Assembly (NCBI GenBank): GCA_963848085.1
Contig: CAWKCE010000005.1
Location: 62,001 to 126,000 of the forward strand
Length of the DNA stretch: 64,000 nt
Source of the DNA: CAWKCE01 sp032127035
Lineage (GTDB): Bacteria; Actinomycetota; Actinomycetes; JAHEKZ01
Direction: 5' to 3'
Shown: positions 20,150 to 29,443 of the stretch, piece by piece
How the letters are laid out: each line of letters starts with the position of its first letter
Position numbering within the stretch: the first letter of the stretch is position 1
Notes under the pieces: model-generated
Seen by the model: the letters and a program-made list of their open reading frames with translations, nothing else
The model's database searches: none
What the model was told of the DNA's origin: nothing
Made by a program: the position numbers and the translations under genes

Positions 20150-21250
20150 ATGCCTACCACCGAGCGGCACACCCTCCCCGGTCGCGACTACCGCGACCCC
20201 GAGGTGTTCGCGCTCGAGCAGCAACGCATCTTCTGGCGGATGTGGTTCGGCGCCGGGCGCGCCGAGCAGGCACCCGAGCCGGGGGACTGGTTCACCGTCG
20301 ACGTGGCGGGCGAGAGCGTGATCGTCGTCCGCGGAGACGACCAGCAGCTGCGCGCCTTCGCCAATGTGTGCCGGCATCGGGGGTCGCAGCTGCGCGAGGA
20401 GCGCACTGGCACCGACAAGGGCTCGATCATGTGCCCCTACCACGCGTGGTGCTACGACCTCACTGGCGCTCTGGTGGTGACCCCCCGCGTCGGCGAGGAC
20501 GAGGTGGACCGCTCGGCGCTGTCGCTGTGGCCGGTGCACCTGGACGAGTGGCAGGGCTTCGTCTTCGTCAACCTTGGCAAGCAGCAGCCCACCCCGGTGC
20601 GCAACGTCATCGGCGGCGCGTACGACGACCTGCTCGGGTTCGAGCGGTTCGAGATGGACACCCTCCGCATCGGCGCCACCACCGAGTGGATGATCGACGC
20701 GAACTGGAAGATCCTGGTGGAGAACTACAACGAGTGTCTCCACTGCCCCACCGTGCACCCCGAGCTCGTCGACGTGATCCCGGCCTACAAGAAGGGCTGG
20801 GTGTTCGAGGAGGGGCGCGACGACGGCGGCGTCTGGCTGGCGGGCGGCTCCAGCTACGCGGCCGGAGGCCGGTCGACGATCCCGGTGCTGCCCACGATGA
20901 ACGAGACCGATGCGAAGTCGGTCTACGGCGGCACTGTCTTCCCGAACCTCATGATCGACATCTCGGGCACCTCTGTGGTCGTCACCCAGCTCATCCCCAA
21001 GGGGCCCACGACGACGCACCAGGTCGCCTGGTACCTCTTCCATCCCGACGCCATCGCCGCGCCGGACTTCGACCCGAGCCCGATGGTGGAGTTCGGCGAG
21101 CTCGTCGGTGGGCAGGACAACGCGATCTGCGAACGCGTGCAGCGAGGCATCCAGTCACAGTTCTTCGACCACGGCGTCTACCCGGAGAAGGACGAGTACG
21201 TCTACGCGTTCAACCAGCACTACCTGAAGATGCGGGACGGCTCGCCCTGA
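20150..21250 (+). CDS. Rieske-type non-heme iron oxygenase, alpha subunit
   Basis: 366-residue cytoplasmic oxygenase. Rieske 2Fe-2S ligands: C-R-H-R-G (CxH) and CPYHAW (CxxH), near residues 75-100; mononuclear iron motif NECLHCPTVH in the catalytic domain. The short single-gene layout resembles choline/carnitine/glycine-betaine monooxygenase and aromatic hydroxylases; the substrate is not determinable. ATG 20150 has GAGGAG 6 nt upstream. No ferredoxin or reductase gene is adjacent, so electrons must come from elsewhere. It is convergent with purH with only 6 nt between stops. Confidence 0.9.
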   Translation: MPTTERHTLPGRDYRDPEVFALEQQRIFWRMWFGAGRAEQAPEPGDWFTVDVAGESVIVVRGDDQQLRAFANVCRHRGSQLREERTGTDKGSIMCPYHAWCYDLTGALVVTPRVGEDEVDRSALSLWPVHLDEWQGFVFVNLGKQQPTPVRNVIGGAYDDLLGFERFEMDTLRIGATTEWMIDANWKILVENYNECLHCPTVHPELVDVIPAYKKGWVFEEGRDDGGVWLAGGSSYAAGGRSTIPVLPTMNETDAKSVYGGTVFPNLMIDISGTSVVVTQLIPKGPTTTHQVAWYLFHPDAIAAPDFDPSPMVEFGELVGGQDNAICERVQRGIQSQFFDHGVYPEKDEYVYAFNQHYLKMRDGSP

Positions 21251-21256
21251 CGGCTG

Positions 21257-22819
21257 TCAGTGGAAGAAGTGACGGGTCCCGGTGAAGTAGAGGGACACCC
21301 CGGCAGCGTCAGCGGCGGCCTTGACCTCGTCGTCACGCACCGAGCCACCAGGCTGGACGACGGCAGCCACACCGGCGTCGAGCAGCACTTGTAGTCCGTC
21401 CGGGAACGGGAAGAACGCGTCCGAGGCGGCGGCCGAGCCACGCGCCCGCTCCTCGCCCGCCCGCCGCACCGCCAGCCGGGCAGAGTCCACCCGGTTGACC
21501 TGGCCCATGCCCACCCCGACGCTCGCGCCGTCCTTCGCCAGCAGGATGGCGTTGGACTTCACGGACCGACATGCGCGCCAGGCGAACTCCAGGTCGCGGG
21601 CCGTGGCGGCGTCTGCCGGTGGGCCGGCAGCACGCTCCCAGCCCGCCGGGTCGTCACCGTCGGCCTCGACGTCGTCGATGCTCTGCAGCAGCAAGCCACC
21701 GCTGACCGGCCGCATCTCCACCCCCGCCCCGGGGTGCACACCGGCGCAGGTCAGTAGCCGGACGTTCTTCTTTGCCATCAGCAGCTCGAGCGCGCCGTCG
21801 TCGAACGCCGGTGCGACCACAACCTCGGTGAAGACCTCCGCCATGGCTTCCGCCATGTCGCGCGTGACTGGGTGGTTGGTCGCGACGACTCCGCCGAACG
21901 CTGACACCGGGTCGCAGTCGAACGCCTTGCGATAGGCGTCGGCGATGGTGGATGCGATGGCGATCCCGCAGGGGTTGGCGTGCTTGATGATGGCCACGCA
22001 CGGGTCGGTGTGGTCGTACGCGGCGCGGCGCGCGGCATCGGCATCGACGTAGTTGTTATAGGACATCTGTTTGCCGTGCAGCTGCTCAGCCTGCGCCAGC
22101 CCCGGAGCACCGTGGTCGTGCTTGTACACCGCCGCCCGCTGGTGGGGGTTCTCGCCGTACCGCAGCACCGCGCCGCGGTGCCACGTCGCACCCAGCCAGG
22201 ACGGGAACCCGTCTCCGGCCGGGTCCGGCGCCACCACGCTGCCGAGCCACGACGCAACCGCCACGTCGTAGCTCGCCGTGTGTGCGAACGCGTCCACCGC
22301 CAAGCGCTGGCGTTGCGCCAGCGTGAACCCGCCGGCGGCTACCGCCGCCAGCACCTCGTCGTAGCGCGACGGCTGCACCACCACGGCCACCGAGGGGTGG
22401 TTCTTGGCGGCTGCCCGCACCATGGCCGGACCGCCGATGTCGATCTGCTCGACGCACTCGTCGGGCGTGGCACCAGAAGCCACCGTCTGCGTGAACGGGT
22501 AGAGGTTCACCACCACGAGGTCAAAGGGCTCGATGCCGAGTGCGGCGAGCTGGTCGGCGTGCTCATCCTTGCGCAGGTCAGCGAGGATGCCCGCGTGCAC
22601 GTGTGGGTGCAGCGTCTTGACGCGACCTTCGAGAGTTTCCGGGAAGCCGGTGAGGTCCTCAACCGGCGTCACCGGAACCCCCGCCGCCGCGATTCGAGCC
22701 GCGGTCGAGCCGGTCGAGACCAGCGCCACGCCGCAGTCGTACAAGCCGCGCGCGAGCTCCTCCAGCCCGGTCTTGTCGTACACGCTCACGAGTGCTCGCC
22801 TGATTGGTCGCTGGCTCAC
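21257..22819 (-). CDS. purH: Bifunctional AICAR formyltransferase / IMP cyclohydrolase
   Basis: 520-residue enzyme for the last two steps to IMP. The N-terminal MGS-like cyclohydrolase domain begins RRALVSVYDKTGLEELARG; the C-terminal formyltransferase domain has the catalytic Lys-His of IIKHANPCG and SVKSNAILLAKDG. Full family length. GTG 22819 overlaps the purN stop by 4 nt (GTGA), giving coupled purN-purH translation; the longer frame upstream is antisense-like. It uses 10-formyl-THF produced by the nearby folD product. Confidence 0.97.
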   Translation of the reverse strand: MSQRPIRRALVSVYDKTGLEELARGLYDCGVALVSTGSTAARIAAAGVPVTPVEDLTGFPETLEGRVKTLHPHVHAGILADLRKDEHADQLAALGIEPFDLVVVNLYPFTQTVASGATPDECVEQIDIGGPAMVRAAAKNHPSVAVVVQPSRYDEVLAAVAAGGFTLAQRQRLAVDAFAHTASYDVAVASWLGSVVAPDPAGDGFPSWLGATWHRGAVLRYGENPHQRAAVYKHDHGAPGLAQAEQLHGKQMSYNNYVDADAARRAAYDHTDPCVAIIKHANPCGIAIASTIADAYRKAFDCDPVSAFGGVVATNHPVTRDMAEAMAEVFTEVVVAPAFDDGALELLMAKKNVRLLTCAGVHPGAGVEMRPVSGGLLLQSIDDVEADGDDPAGWERAAGPPADAATARDLEFAWRACRSVKSNAILLAKDGASVGVGMGQVNRVDSARLAVRRAGEERARGSAAASDAFFPFPDGLQVLLDAGVAAVVQPGGSVRDDEVKAAADAAGVSLYFTGTRHFFH

Positions 22820-23424
22820 GGGATGCTGACCCTCCTGTCGCTCACGCGCCAGCCCTGGCGGACCAGTCGCGAGACAGTGCTGACGAGCAGCTGCCGCTCC
22901 TCGGCCTTGATTCTGTCGTGAAGACGTGACACATCGTCGTCGGGCCGGACCCTCACCGCCGCCTGGGCGACGACTGGACCGGTGTCGACCCCGGCGTCGA
23001 CGAAGTGCACCGTGCACCCCGTGACCGTCACGCCGTACGCGAGAGCGTCGCGCACCGCGTGCGCACCGGGGAAAGCCGGAAGCAGCGCCGGGTGGGTGTT
23101 GATGACGCGGTCCGGGAAGCGGTCGAGGAACGCCGGATCGAGGATGCGCATCAGGCCGGCACACACGACGAGGTCCGGCCCGAAGCCGGCCACCAGATCC
23201 GCCAGGCGCTCGCTCCACGACGCCCGGTCCCCGAATTCCGCAGGGTCGACGACGAACGAGGGAACACCGGCAGCAGCCGCTCGCAGCTGTGCGCCGGTGC
23301 CGAGGCGGTCCATCCCGACGGCAACGACCTCCGCGGGGTAGCCGACGTCTTCGGCCGCGTCCAGCAGAGCCTGGAGCGTGGTCCCCGACCCCGAGGCAAG
23401 GACCACCAACCGCGCGCGCGCCAC
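22816..23424 (-). CDS. purN: Phosphoribosylglycinamide formyltransferase
   Basis: 202-residue folate-dependent GAR transformylase. N-terminal LVVLASGSGTTLQALLDA binds substrate phosphate; INTHPALLPAFPGAHAV carries the Asn-x-His of the active site, and DAGVDTGPVV the catalytic Asp. Start GTG 23424 is preceded by TAGGGT at 7 nt without a Shine-Dalgarno, consistent with a leaderless message. First gene of purNH. Confidence 0.96.
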   Translation of the reverse strand: MARARLVVLASGSGTTLQALLDAAEDVGYPAEVVAVGMDRLGTGAQLRAAAAGVPSFVVDPAEFGDRASWSERLADLVAGFGPDLVVCAGLMRILDPAFLDRFPDRVINTHPALLPAFPGAHAVRDALAYGVTVTGCTVHFVDAGVDTGPVVAQAAVRVRPDDDVSRLHDRIKAEERQLLVSTVSRLVRQGWRVSDRRVSIP

Positions 23425-23431
23425 GGGTCGA

Positions 23432-23437
23432 ACCCTA
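23432..23437 (-). promoter_or_regulatory. Candidate -10 for leaderless purNH
   Basis: TAGGGT on the minus strand, 7 nt upstream of the purN GTG. Confidence 0.4.
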
Positions 23438-23451
23438 GTCGCCCCGGCGGG

Positions 23452-24672
23452 TCACCCAACTGCCGGCGACGGCGGCAGGTCACGCGGGTCCACCGGCCCC
23501 TGCCTGGGGCGCAGGAAGACGCCAGCGCGCGGCTTGGGCTCGATGTAGGTGCTCTTCTGCGGCATGACCTCGCCTCGCTCGGCCACCGCCACGACCTCGT
23601 CCAGGCCGGGCCCGGTGAGGAGGAACAGCACGCCGCCGTCAGCGTCGGCGGCTGCCACGGCGACGTCGAGGTCGGCGAGCTCAGAGACATAGCGCACCCG
23701 CTCGTCACCCGATGCCACCCCGATCAGTGGCCGCAGGACGCGGTCGTCGAGAACGCTCACGTCGAGTCCGGCCACTCCAGGCTCCCGGCCTGGCTCTTTC
23801 GGTCGTAGCGCGTACCACTGGCCGGCCAGCCGCATGCCGAACGACCCGCGCCGCGTCCGCGGTCCCTCGACCGCCTCGACCTCCATCTCGGTCGACAGGT
23901 CGGTCCGCAGCCGGTCGCCGTCCACCGGGCCCACCACGCGACGGTGGAACGCCAGCAGGTGCATCTGGTCGTCGGGGTACAGCACGGACAACACCGCCCC
24001 GCCGCGTGGGCTGCCGTGGTCCCGCCACCGGGCCACAGTCGCGGCTACCCGGTGGTGGCCATCGGCGATGTAGTGCCGCACCCCGGCCAGCCGATCGGAC
24101 ACCACCGCCGCGTCCGCGTCCGTCAACCGCCAGACGACCTGCTCCACTCCGGTGACGTCGGTGACGGTCAGAACCGGGTCGTGGTCCGTCGTCGCCGCCA
24201 TCACCGCGTTCACGGCCGCGTCCGAGCGGTGCATCACCGTCACCAGCTCCGATCGCGTCGGGACCGCTGCGAAATGGCGGACCAGCCCCTCGACCCGCTC
24301 CGCTTGCACGGCCTCATGGCCCAGGACCCGCCCGTCGGTGAACGCCGCGGCATCCAGCTCGGCGACGATCCCCGTGTGCTCCTCCTGACCGAGGTGCAGG
24401 CGGTACACGTACATCGCCGGTGGCGCCAAAGGCGAGTACGTACCAGCGGCCAACAGGCGCTCCAGCCCGGCGGCGTTGGCCGCGCCGAGCTCGTCCGACG
24501 ATGCACCCGGCAGGTCCAGCGGTGACTGCGTCACGTGCAGGTAGCTCAGAGGATTGGTTGCCAACAGCCGGGAACGGTCGTCCGGCGTGAGGGCGTCGTG
24601 CATCGGGCACACCACCTGCGCGGCCGACTCCTGACCGACGATCCGGGCGGGGAAGGGCCGAACCAGGCTCAT
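23452..24672 (-). CDS. DUF1015 domain protein
   Basis: 406-residue cytoplasmic protein of the DUF1015 family, seen from LVRPFPARIV near the N-terminus through YIADGHHRVAATV in the middle to MPQKSTYIEPKP at the C-terminus, all family hallmarks. The biochemical function is not established. ATG 24672 overlaps the upstream dehydrogenase stop by 4 nt (ATGA). DUF1015 genes are often next to 2-hydroxyacid/phosphoglycerate dehydrogenase genes, so a linked step in serine or hydroxyacid metabolism is plausible but inferred. Confidence 0.85.
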   Translation of the reverse strand: MSLVRPFPARIVGQESAAQVVCPMHDALTPDDRSRLLATNPLSYLHVTQSPLDLPGASSDELGAANAAGLERLLAAGTYSPLAPPAMYVYRLHLGQEEHTGIVAELDAAAFTDGRVLGHEAVQAERVEGLVRHFAAVPTRSELVTVMHRSDAAVNAVMAATTDHDPVLTVTDVTGVEQVVWRLTDADAAVVSDRLAGVRHYIADGHHRVAATVARWRDHGSPRGGAVLSVLYPDDQMHLLAFHRRVVGPVDGDRLRTDLSTEMEVEAVEGPRTRRGSFGMRLAGQWYALRPKEPGREPGVAGLDVSVLDDRVLRPLIGVASGDERVRYVSELADLDVAVAAADADGGVLFLLTGPGLDEVVAVAERGEVMPQKSTYIEPKPRAGVFLRPRQGPVDPRDLPPSPAVG

Positions 24673-25673
24673 CCGGCCGCCGTGCCGGACGACCCCGACG
24701 CACGCGCCTCGGGGTTGACCACGTGGATCGGCGCCCCGGCGACGAACGCCTCGACCACCTGCACCACCCCGTCCGCCACCGACACCTGGGCCTGGTGCGT
24801 TGAGGCGCCCACGTGGTGGGTTCCGACCACCGCCGGGTGGGCAGCGATCGGGGACGCCCACGACGCCGTGCCAGTCGCGGGCTCGTCGGGGTACACATCC
24901 AGCCCGGCGCGCAGCCGACCGGAGTCCAGTGCGCGCAGGAGCGCGTCCGGGTCGACGACGTCGGCGCGTGAGGTGTTGAGCAGGATCGCACCCGGACGAA
25001 GTGCGGCCAGCGTCTCGTCGTCGACGACGCCCACGGTTCCCGGACCGGCCGGGATGTGGAGGCTCAGCACGTCCACCGCGGCGGCCAGCGCCGGCAGGGA
25101 CGCCATCATGGTGATGCCGAGGGCGCCGATCTGGTCCATCGTTTCCTGCGGCCGGCCGGGTCGCTCCAGGGCGAGCAACGACATCCCGAACGCCCTGGCG
25201 CGCTCGGCCACCGCGAGCCCAATGCTGCCGAGTCCGACGATCCCCAGGCTCGAGCCGTGGAGCCCGCGCGCCCCCTTGCTCAGCCCCTTCTTGTCCCATC
25301 GGCCCTCACGCAAGGCGATCACGCCGTCGGGGATACGGCGGTCGACGGCGAGGAGCAACCCGAGGGTGAGCTCGGCGACGGCCACCGCGTTGCGCCCGGG
25401 GACGTTCGCAACGCTGACCCCGGCCGTCGTCGCAGCCGGGCAGTCGATGGTGTTGGTCCCGGAGCCCGCCCGGACGACCAGCCGGAGTGCGTCGCCGGCG
25501 GCAATCGTCGCCGCGGTCACTCGGGTGCTGCGCACCACGAGCGCATCGAACCCCCCGATCGCGTCCGGCAACGTGTCGGCGGACAGGTCGGCGCGGGAGT
25601 CGACCTCGTGACCGTGCGCCTCCAGCCCGGCCAGGGCACTGGCGTCCAGCGAGTCGGCGACAAGGATGCGCAT
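24669..25673 (-). CDS. D-isomer-specific 2-hydroxyacid dehydrogenase (phosphoglycerate dehydrogenase-like)
   Basis: 334-residue NAD-dependent dehydrogenase. Seen: GLGSIGLAVAERA nucleotide fold, catalytic Arg of LLNTSRADVVD, Glu of DVYPDEPATG and His of VVGTHHVGAST, in family order. It lacks the C-terminal ACT/ASB domains of long SerA proteins, so it is a short type and 3-phosphoglycerate specificity is only one option. GAGAGG 8 nt before ATG 25673 supports the start. Translationally coupled to the DUF1015 gene. Confidence 0.88.
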   Translation of the reverse strand: MRILVADSLDASALAGLEAHGHEVDSRADLSADTLPDAIGGFDALVVRSTRVTAATIAAGDALRLVVRAGSGTNTIDCPAATTAGVSVANVPGRNAVAVAELTLGLLLAVDRRIPDGVIALREGRWDKKGLSKGARGLHGSSLGIVGLGSIGLAVAERARAFGMSLLALERPGRPQETMDQIGALGITMMASLPALAAAVDVLSLHIPAGPGTVGVVDDETLAALRPGAILLNTSRADVVDPDALLRALDSGRLRAGLDVYPDEPATGTASWASPIAAHPAVVGTHHVGASTHQAQVSVADGVVQVVEAFVAGAPIHVVNPEARASGSSGTAAG

Positions 25674-25699
25674 GGGTCGTCCCTCTCGGGCACAGGCTG

Positions 25700-25721
25700 C
25701 GGTCGGCGGACACGCCGACCG
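25700..25721 (-). terminator. Strong hairpin between the DUF6350 and dehydrogenase genes
   Basis: GGTCGGCG, loop GACA, CGCCGACC, extended by one C-G pair to a 9-bp perfect stem. It lies about 100 nt after the DUF6350 stop and 27 nt before the dehydrogenase start, so it could terminate the upstream transcript or act in the leader. Confidence 0.4.
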
Positions 25722-25823
25722 TCGTGGTCGGGACAGGGTGGCACCGCTGCCGGCAAAGGAACAGCCTGCGATCCACGATGTGGCACGGCCCGTGGAACCG
25801 GAGTGGCCGGCGCGCGCGGGTCG

Positions 25824-27143
25824 TCAGTCCGACGAGCGGCGCAGCAAGGGCCGCGGAAGCGCCGGCAGATGCAGCCGGCCGTCCCAGTCATGGCGGTGCG
25901 CCTCCCAGGCGACGACCGCCGCGACCAGCCCCATCTCGGCGGCGGCGGCCAGGCCGACCTGCCAGCCCGACGGCCCCACCACCGACAGCCGTTCCGCCCC
26001 TGCCGAGCCGCTGGACAGCCAGGCGAGCAGACCTAGCGCCAGGCCGGCCACTACCCCGGCGGTCGCGGCCGACCCGGCCACTGCCTCGGCCGGGCGACCC
26101 GGGAGTCGGCGGTGGACCACCAGGCCGGCCACCACTCCCGCCAGCAGCGGGACCACCAGGACCACCATGGCCCAGCCCGGAAGGCTGCCCTCCGGGGGCA
26201 CCGCAGCCAACGGCGGCAGCACCGGGAGCGCTCCGTACTCCACACCCTGCGGGCCGACCGACGAGCCCACTCCTAGGGAGAAGCCGACCCCGGTGGTGAA
26301 CGACAGCACCCACACCACCAGGTTCGGCAGCAGCGCCACCCCCAGAACCGCCAACAGCACGTTGCCGAGCACGTCGGCATCCAGGGCGCGCGTCATGTCC
26401 AGAGCCTCGGGGAAGGCCAGGGCCAGCAGCAGCGCCAGGACCACCGCGCCGAATGCCACCAAGGTCAGCAGCCCGGCCACAGCTCCGGTGAGGGTCTGTC
26501 GCAGCGCGAAGGGCACCCGATCGGCGAGCTCACCCGCCAGGCCCGACGAGCGCAGCAGCCCCCAGCCACCCGCGACCAGCGCGAGCACCGTGCCCGACAG
26601 CCAGGCAGCGAGCGGGTGCGGCCGCAAGCCGGCGCCCGCTGACACACCCGCCGTGACAGCCACCGCGACGCCGTAGGTGACCGCGAAGAGCCCGACGATC
26701 CGACCCACGGCACCCAGGTCCGTCGGCCGAAGGGTGCGCGCCAGCTGTCGCCCGCCCGCGTAGCAGATCGCGCCCGGCGCCAGCAGCAGACCGAGCGGCG
26801 TGATGCCCAGCGTTCCGGCCGGTAGGTCGATGGGGACGTGGTGAGCCGCCAACCACACCATCACCGACAACCGGGCGGGAGTGTCAGCCCCGGTCTCGGC
26901 CGCGTGCGGGGCCAGCGCCCACGAGCTCACACCGAGGATCAGGGCGATCGCGATGCCGATGACAGCGGCCAGCGCCGCGGTGACGAGCGTGTGCATGACC
27001 ACCGTGGTGACATCGGCCGGCTGCGGTGGGCTCGGTGCCGCCGGAGGTGACGGCGCGGGCCCACTGCGGCGCGCCCCGGCCCGCGCTGCAGGGCGCCGGG
27101 GCGACGGACGTGGCGGACGGGTGCTGGAGGCCATTGCCGTCAT
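25824..27143 (-). CDS. DUF6350 multi-pass membrane protein
   Basis: 439-residue protein, Pro/Arg-rich for about 40 residues and then roughly ten transmembrane helices with Gly/Ala/Leu-rich sequence. It matches in position and character the DUF6350 protein (annotated PerM-like in streptomycetes) that lies between sucD and purN in many actinobacteria. Function is unknown. ATG 27143 or ATG 27134 can start it; neither is decided by a ribosome site. The conserved order sucC-sucD-DUF6350-purN-purH is interrupted here by the dehydrogenase and DUF1015 genes. Confidence 0.78.
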   Translation of the reverse strand: MTAMASSTRPPRPSPRRPAARAGARRSGPAPSPPAAPSPPQPADVTTVVMHTLVTAALAAVIGIAIALILGVSSWALAPHAAETGADTPARLSVMVWLAAHHVPIDLPAGTLGITPLGLLLAPGAICYAGGRQLARTLRPTDLGAVGRIVGLFAVTYGVAVAVTAGVSAGAGLRPHPLAAWLSGTVLALVAGGWGLLRSSGLAGELADRVPFALRQTLTGAVAGLLTLVAFGAVVLALLLALAFPEALDMTRALDADVLGNVLLAVLGVALLPNLVVWVLSFTTGVGFSLGVGSSVGPQGVEYGALPVLPPLAAVPPEGSLPGWAMVVLVVPLLAGVVAGLVVHRRLPGRPAEAVAGSAATAGVVAGLALGLLAWLSSGSAGAERLSVVGPSGWQVGLAAAAEMGLVAAVVAWEAHRHDWDGRLHLPALPRPLLRRSSD

Positions 27144-27224
27144 CGTGGCAAGCCACGCGCCCAGATCTGCGGAGGCGCGCCCCGTATCAGCCTGCTGGCT
27201 GGACCGAGCCCAGGCGGCAGAGCG

Positions 27225-28103
27225 TCAGCCGACGATGTCGCGCATCAGACGCGCCGTGGCGCTCGGCGTGCGCCCCACCCTGACGCCGGCCGCCTCGAGC
27301 GCCTCCTGCTTGGCGGCCGCAGTGCCGGAGGACCCGGACACGATCGCCCCAGCGTGGCCCATGGTCTTGCCCTCCGGCGCAGTGAAGCCAGCCACGTAGC
27401 CGACGACCGGCTTGGTGACGTTCTCGGCGATGAACGCCGCGGCGCGCTCCTCCGCGTCGCCCCCGATCTCCCCGATCATCACGATCGCCTGGGTGGCGGG
27501 GTCGGCCTCGAAGGCCGCGAGTGCGTCGATGTGCGTGGTGCCGATGACCGGGTCACCGCCGATGCCGATCCCGGTCGAGAAGCCGAGGTCCCGCAGCTCG
27601 TACATCATCTGGTAGGTCAGGGTGCCGCTCTTGCTCACCAGCCCGATCGGTCCCTGGCCGGTGATGTCGGCCGGGATGATGCCGGCGTTCGACTGTCCGG
27701 GGCTGATGATGCCCGGGCAGTTCGGGCCAATGAGTCGGGTGCCGCCGTCGTTCGTGGCGTACTGGAAGAAGCTGGCTGTGTCCGCCACCGGGATCCCCTC
27801 GGTGATGACCACGCACAGCGGCACCCCGGCGTCGACGGTCTCCTCGACGGCCGCCTTGGCGAAGCGCGGGGGCACGAACACCACCGAGACGTTCGCCCCG
27901 GTTGCCTCAACCGCGTCAGCAACCGAGCCGAACACGGGGATGTCACCGGCGCCGCCGTCGACCGTCTGTCCGGCCTTGCCGGGTGTCACGCCGGCCACCA
28001 CGGACGAGCCCGAGGCCACCATCCGGCGGGTGTGCTTGGTGCCCTCGGAGCCGGTGATCCCCTGCACCAGGATGCGGCTGTTGGAGTCGAGCCAGACCGA
28101 CAT
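27225..28103 (-). CDS. sucD: Succinyl-CoA ligase alpha subunit
   Basis: 292-residue subunit that binds CoA and carries the phospho-histidine intermediate of succinyl-CoA synthetase (succinyl-CoA + NDP + Pi to succinate + NTP + CoA). Seen: RILVQGITGSEGTKHT near the N-terminus, GLVSKSGTLTYQMMYEL, and the active-site His in KTMGHAGAIVSG. Normal length. It follows sucC by 27 nt. Confidence 0.97.
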   Translation of the reverse strand: MSVWLDSNSRILVQGITGSEGTKHTRRMVASGSSVVAGVTPGKAGQTVDGGAGDIPVFGSVADAVEATGANVSVVFVPPRFAKAAVEETVDAGVPLCVVITEGIPVADTASFFQYATNDGGTRLIGPNCPGIISPGQSNAGIIPADITGQGPIGLVSKSGTLTYQMMYELRDLGFSTGIGIGGDPVIGTTHIDALAAFEADPATQAIVMIGEIGGDAEERAAAFIAENVTKPVVGYVAGFTAPEGKTMGHAGAIVSGSSGTAAAKQEALEAAGVRVGRTPSATARLMRDIVG

Positions 28104-28130
28104 GTGGGTTTCTCCCCTTGGTCGTCGAAG

Positions 28131-29306
28131 TCAGTGGGCGGCGGCGAGCTCGGCGACCCGGCGGGCCGCGTCGTCCATGGTGTCGACCATCTCGATGACG
28201 CCGTGCTCGGCCTGGTCGAGAATGCGTCGGCCCTCGACCGCATTGTTGCCGTCGAGGCGGACCACGATGGGCTTGTCGACGGCGTCACCACGCTGGGCGA
28301 GCATGGCGAACGCCTGGACGATGCCGTCGGCCACGGTGTCGCACGACGTGATGCCCCCGAAGACGTTCACCAGGACCGCCTTGACCTGGGGGTCTCCCAG
28401 GATGATCTCCAGGCCGTCGGCCATCACCTGGGCGGACGCGCCGCCCCCGATGTCGAGGAAGTTCGCCGGCTCGACCCCCCCGAACTCCTCGCCCGCGTAC
28501 GCGACGACGTCCAGGGTGCTCATCACCAGGCCGGCGCCGTTCCCGATCACTCCGACCGACCCGTCGAGCTTGACGTAGTTGAGGTCCTTCTCCTTGGCCA
28601 GGAGCTCGAGGGGGTCGGTCTCCTCCCGCACGGCGAGCTCGGCGTGGTCGGCATGACGGAACGCAGCGTTGCCGTCGAGCGTGACCTTGCCGTCGAGGGC
28701 CAGGACCTGCCCGTCGGCCGCCTTCACCAACGGGTTCACCTCGACCAGCGTGGCGTCCTCGCCGACGAGCACCTGCCACAGCCGGACCAGGACGTGCGCC
28801 ACACCGTCCGCGACATCGTCCGGGAAGTTCGCCGCGGAGACGATCTCGCGCGCCTTCGCCTCGTCCACACCGTCGAGGGCGTCGACCCGGACCTTGGCCA
28901 ACGCCTCCGGCTTGGTGCGAGCGACCTCCTCGATGTCGATGCCGCCCTCGACGCTGGCCATGCACAGGTACGCGCGCTCGGCCCGGTCGAGCAGGAAGGA
29001 GACGTAGTACTCCGCGGCGATCTCGGCCGCCGGCGTGACGAGCACCCGGTGGACGGTGTGCCCCTTGATGTCCATCCCGAGGATGGCCTGTCCGAGCGCC
29101 TCCGCCTCGTCCGCCCCGGTGCCGAGTCGGACGCCTCCGGCCTTGCCGCGTCCGCCGGTCTTCACCTGGGCCTTGACGACCACGGTGCCGCCGAACTTCT
29201 CGGCGGCTGCACGGACTTCGGCCGGGGTCGTGGCCACCGCCCCTGGCGTCACCGGCACGCCGTGCTTGGCGAACAGGTCCTTGGCCTGGTACTCGAACAG
29301 GTCCAC
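28131..29306 (-). CDS. sucC: Succinyl-CoA ligase beta subunit
   Basis: 391-residue ATP-grasp subunit, starting with DLFEYQAKDLFAKHGVPVTPG and containing VVKAQVKTGGRGKAGGV (nucleotide site), GSVGVIGNGAGLVMSTLD and NIFGGIT-like VNVFGGITSCD. GTG 29306 matches the family N-terminus and has GGGAGC upstream; a longer frame to 29537 runs through the palindromic element and is rejected. The leader region upstream contains a 100-bp nested palindrome (29444-29543), described separately. Confidence 0.96.
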   Translation of the reverse strand: MDLFEYQAKDLFAKHGVPVTPGAVATTPAEVRAAAEKFGGTVVVKAQVKTGGRGKAGGVRLGTGADEAEALGQAILGMDIKGHTVHRVLVTPAAEIAAEYYVSFLLDRAERAYLCMASVEGGIDIEEVARTKPEALAKVRVDALDGVDEAKAREIVSAANFPDDVADGVAHVLVRLWQVLVGEDATLVEVNPLVKAADGQVLALDGKVTLDGNAAFRHADHAELAVREETDPLELLAKEKDLNYVKLDGSVGVIGNGAGLVMSTLDVVAYAGEEFGGVEPANFLDIGGGASAQVMADGLEIILGDPQVKAVLVNVFGGITSCDTVADGIVQAFAMLAQRGDAVDKPIVVRLDGNNAVEGRRILDQAEHGVIEMVDTMDDAARRVAELAAAH

Positions 29307-29443
29307 GTGCGCTCCCGGTGGGTCGATAGGCCGTCGCTCGAGGGTCGGCGCGAGCCTAGCCCTGGGGCGTTGCCGCCAGGCCGGGTGCCCCCGCCGCCCA
29401 GCGGCGCCGCGCCGGGCGTGGCCAGGTCCCCTGGGGGGAGTGC
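29307..29443. other. sucC leader and promoter region
   Basis: 137 bp between the sucC start and the palindromic element. I see no gene and no clear -35/-10 pair here; the sucC promoter may be here or beyond the element. Confidence 0.3.
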
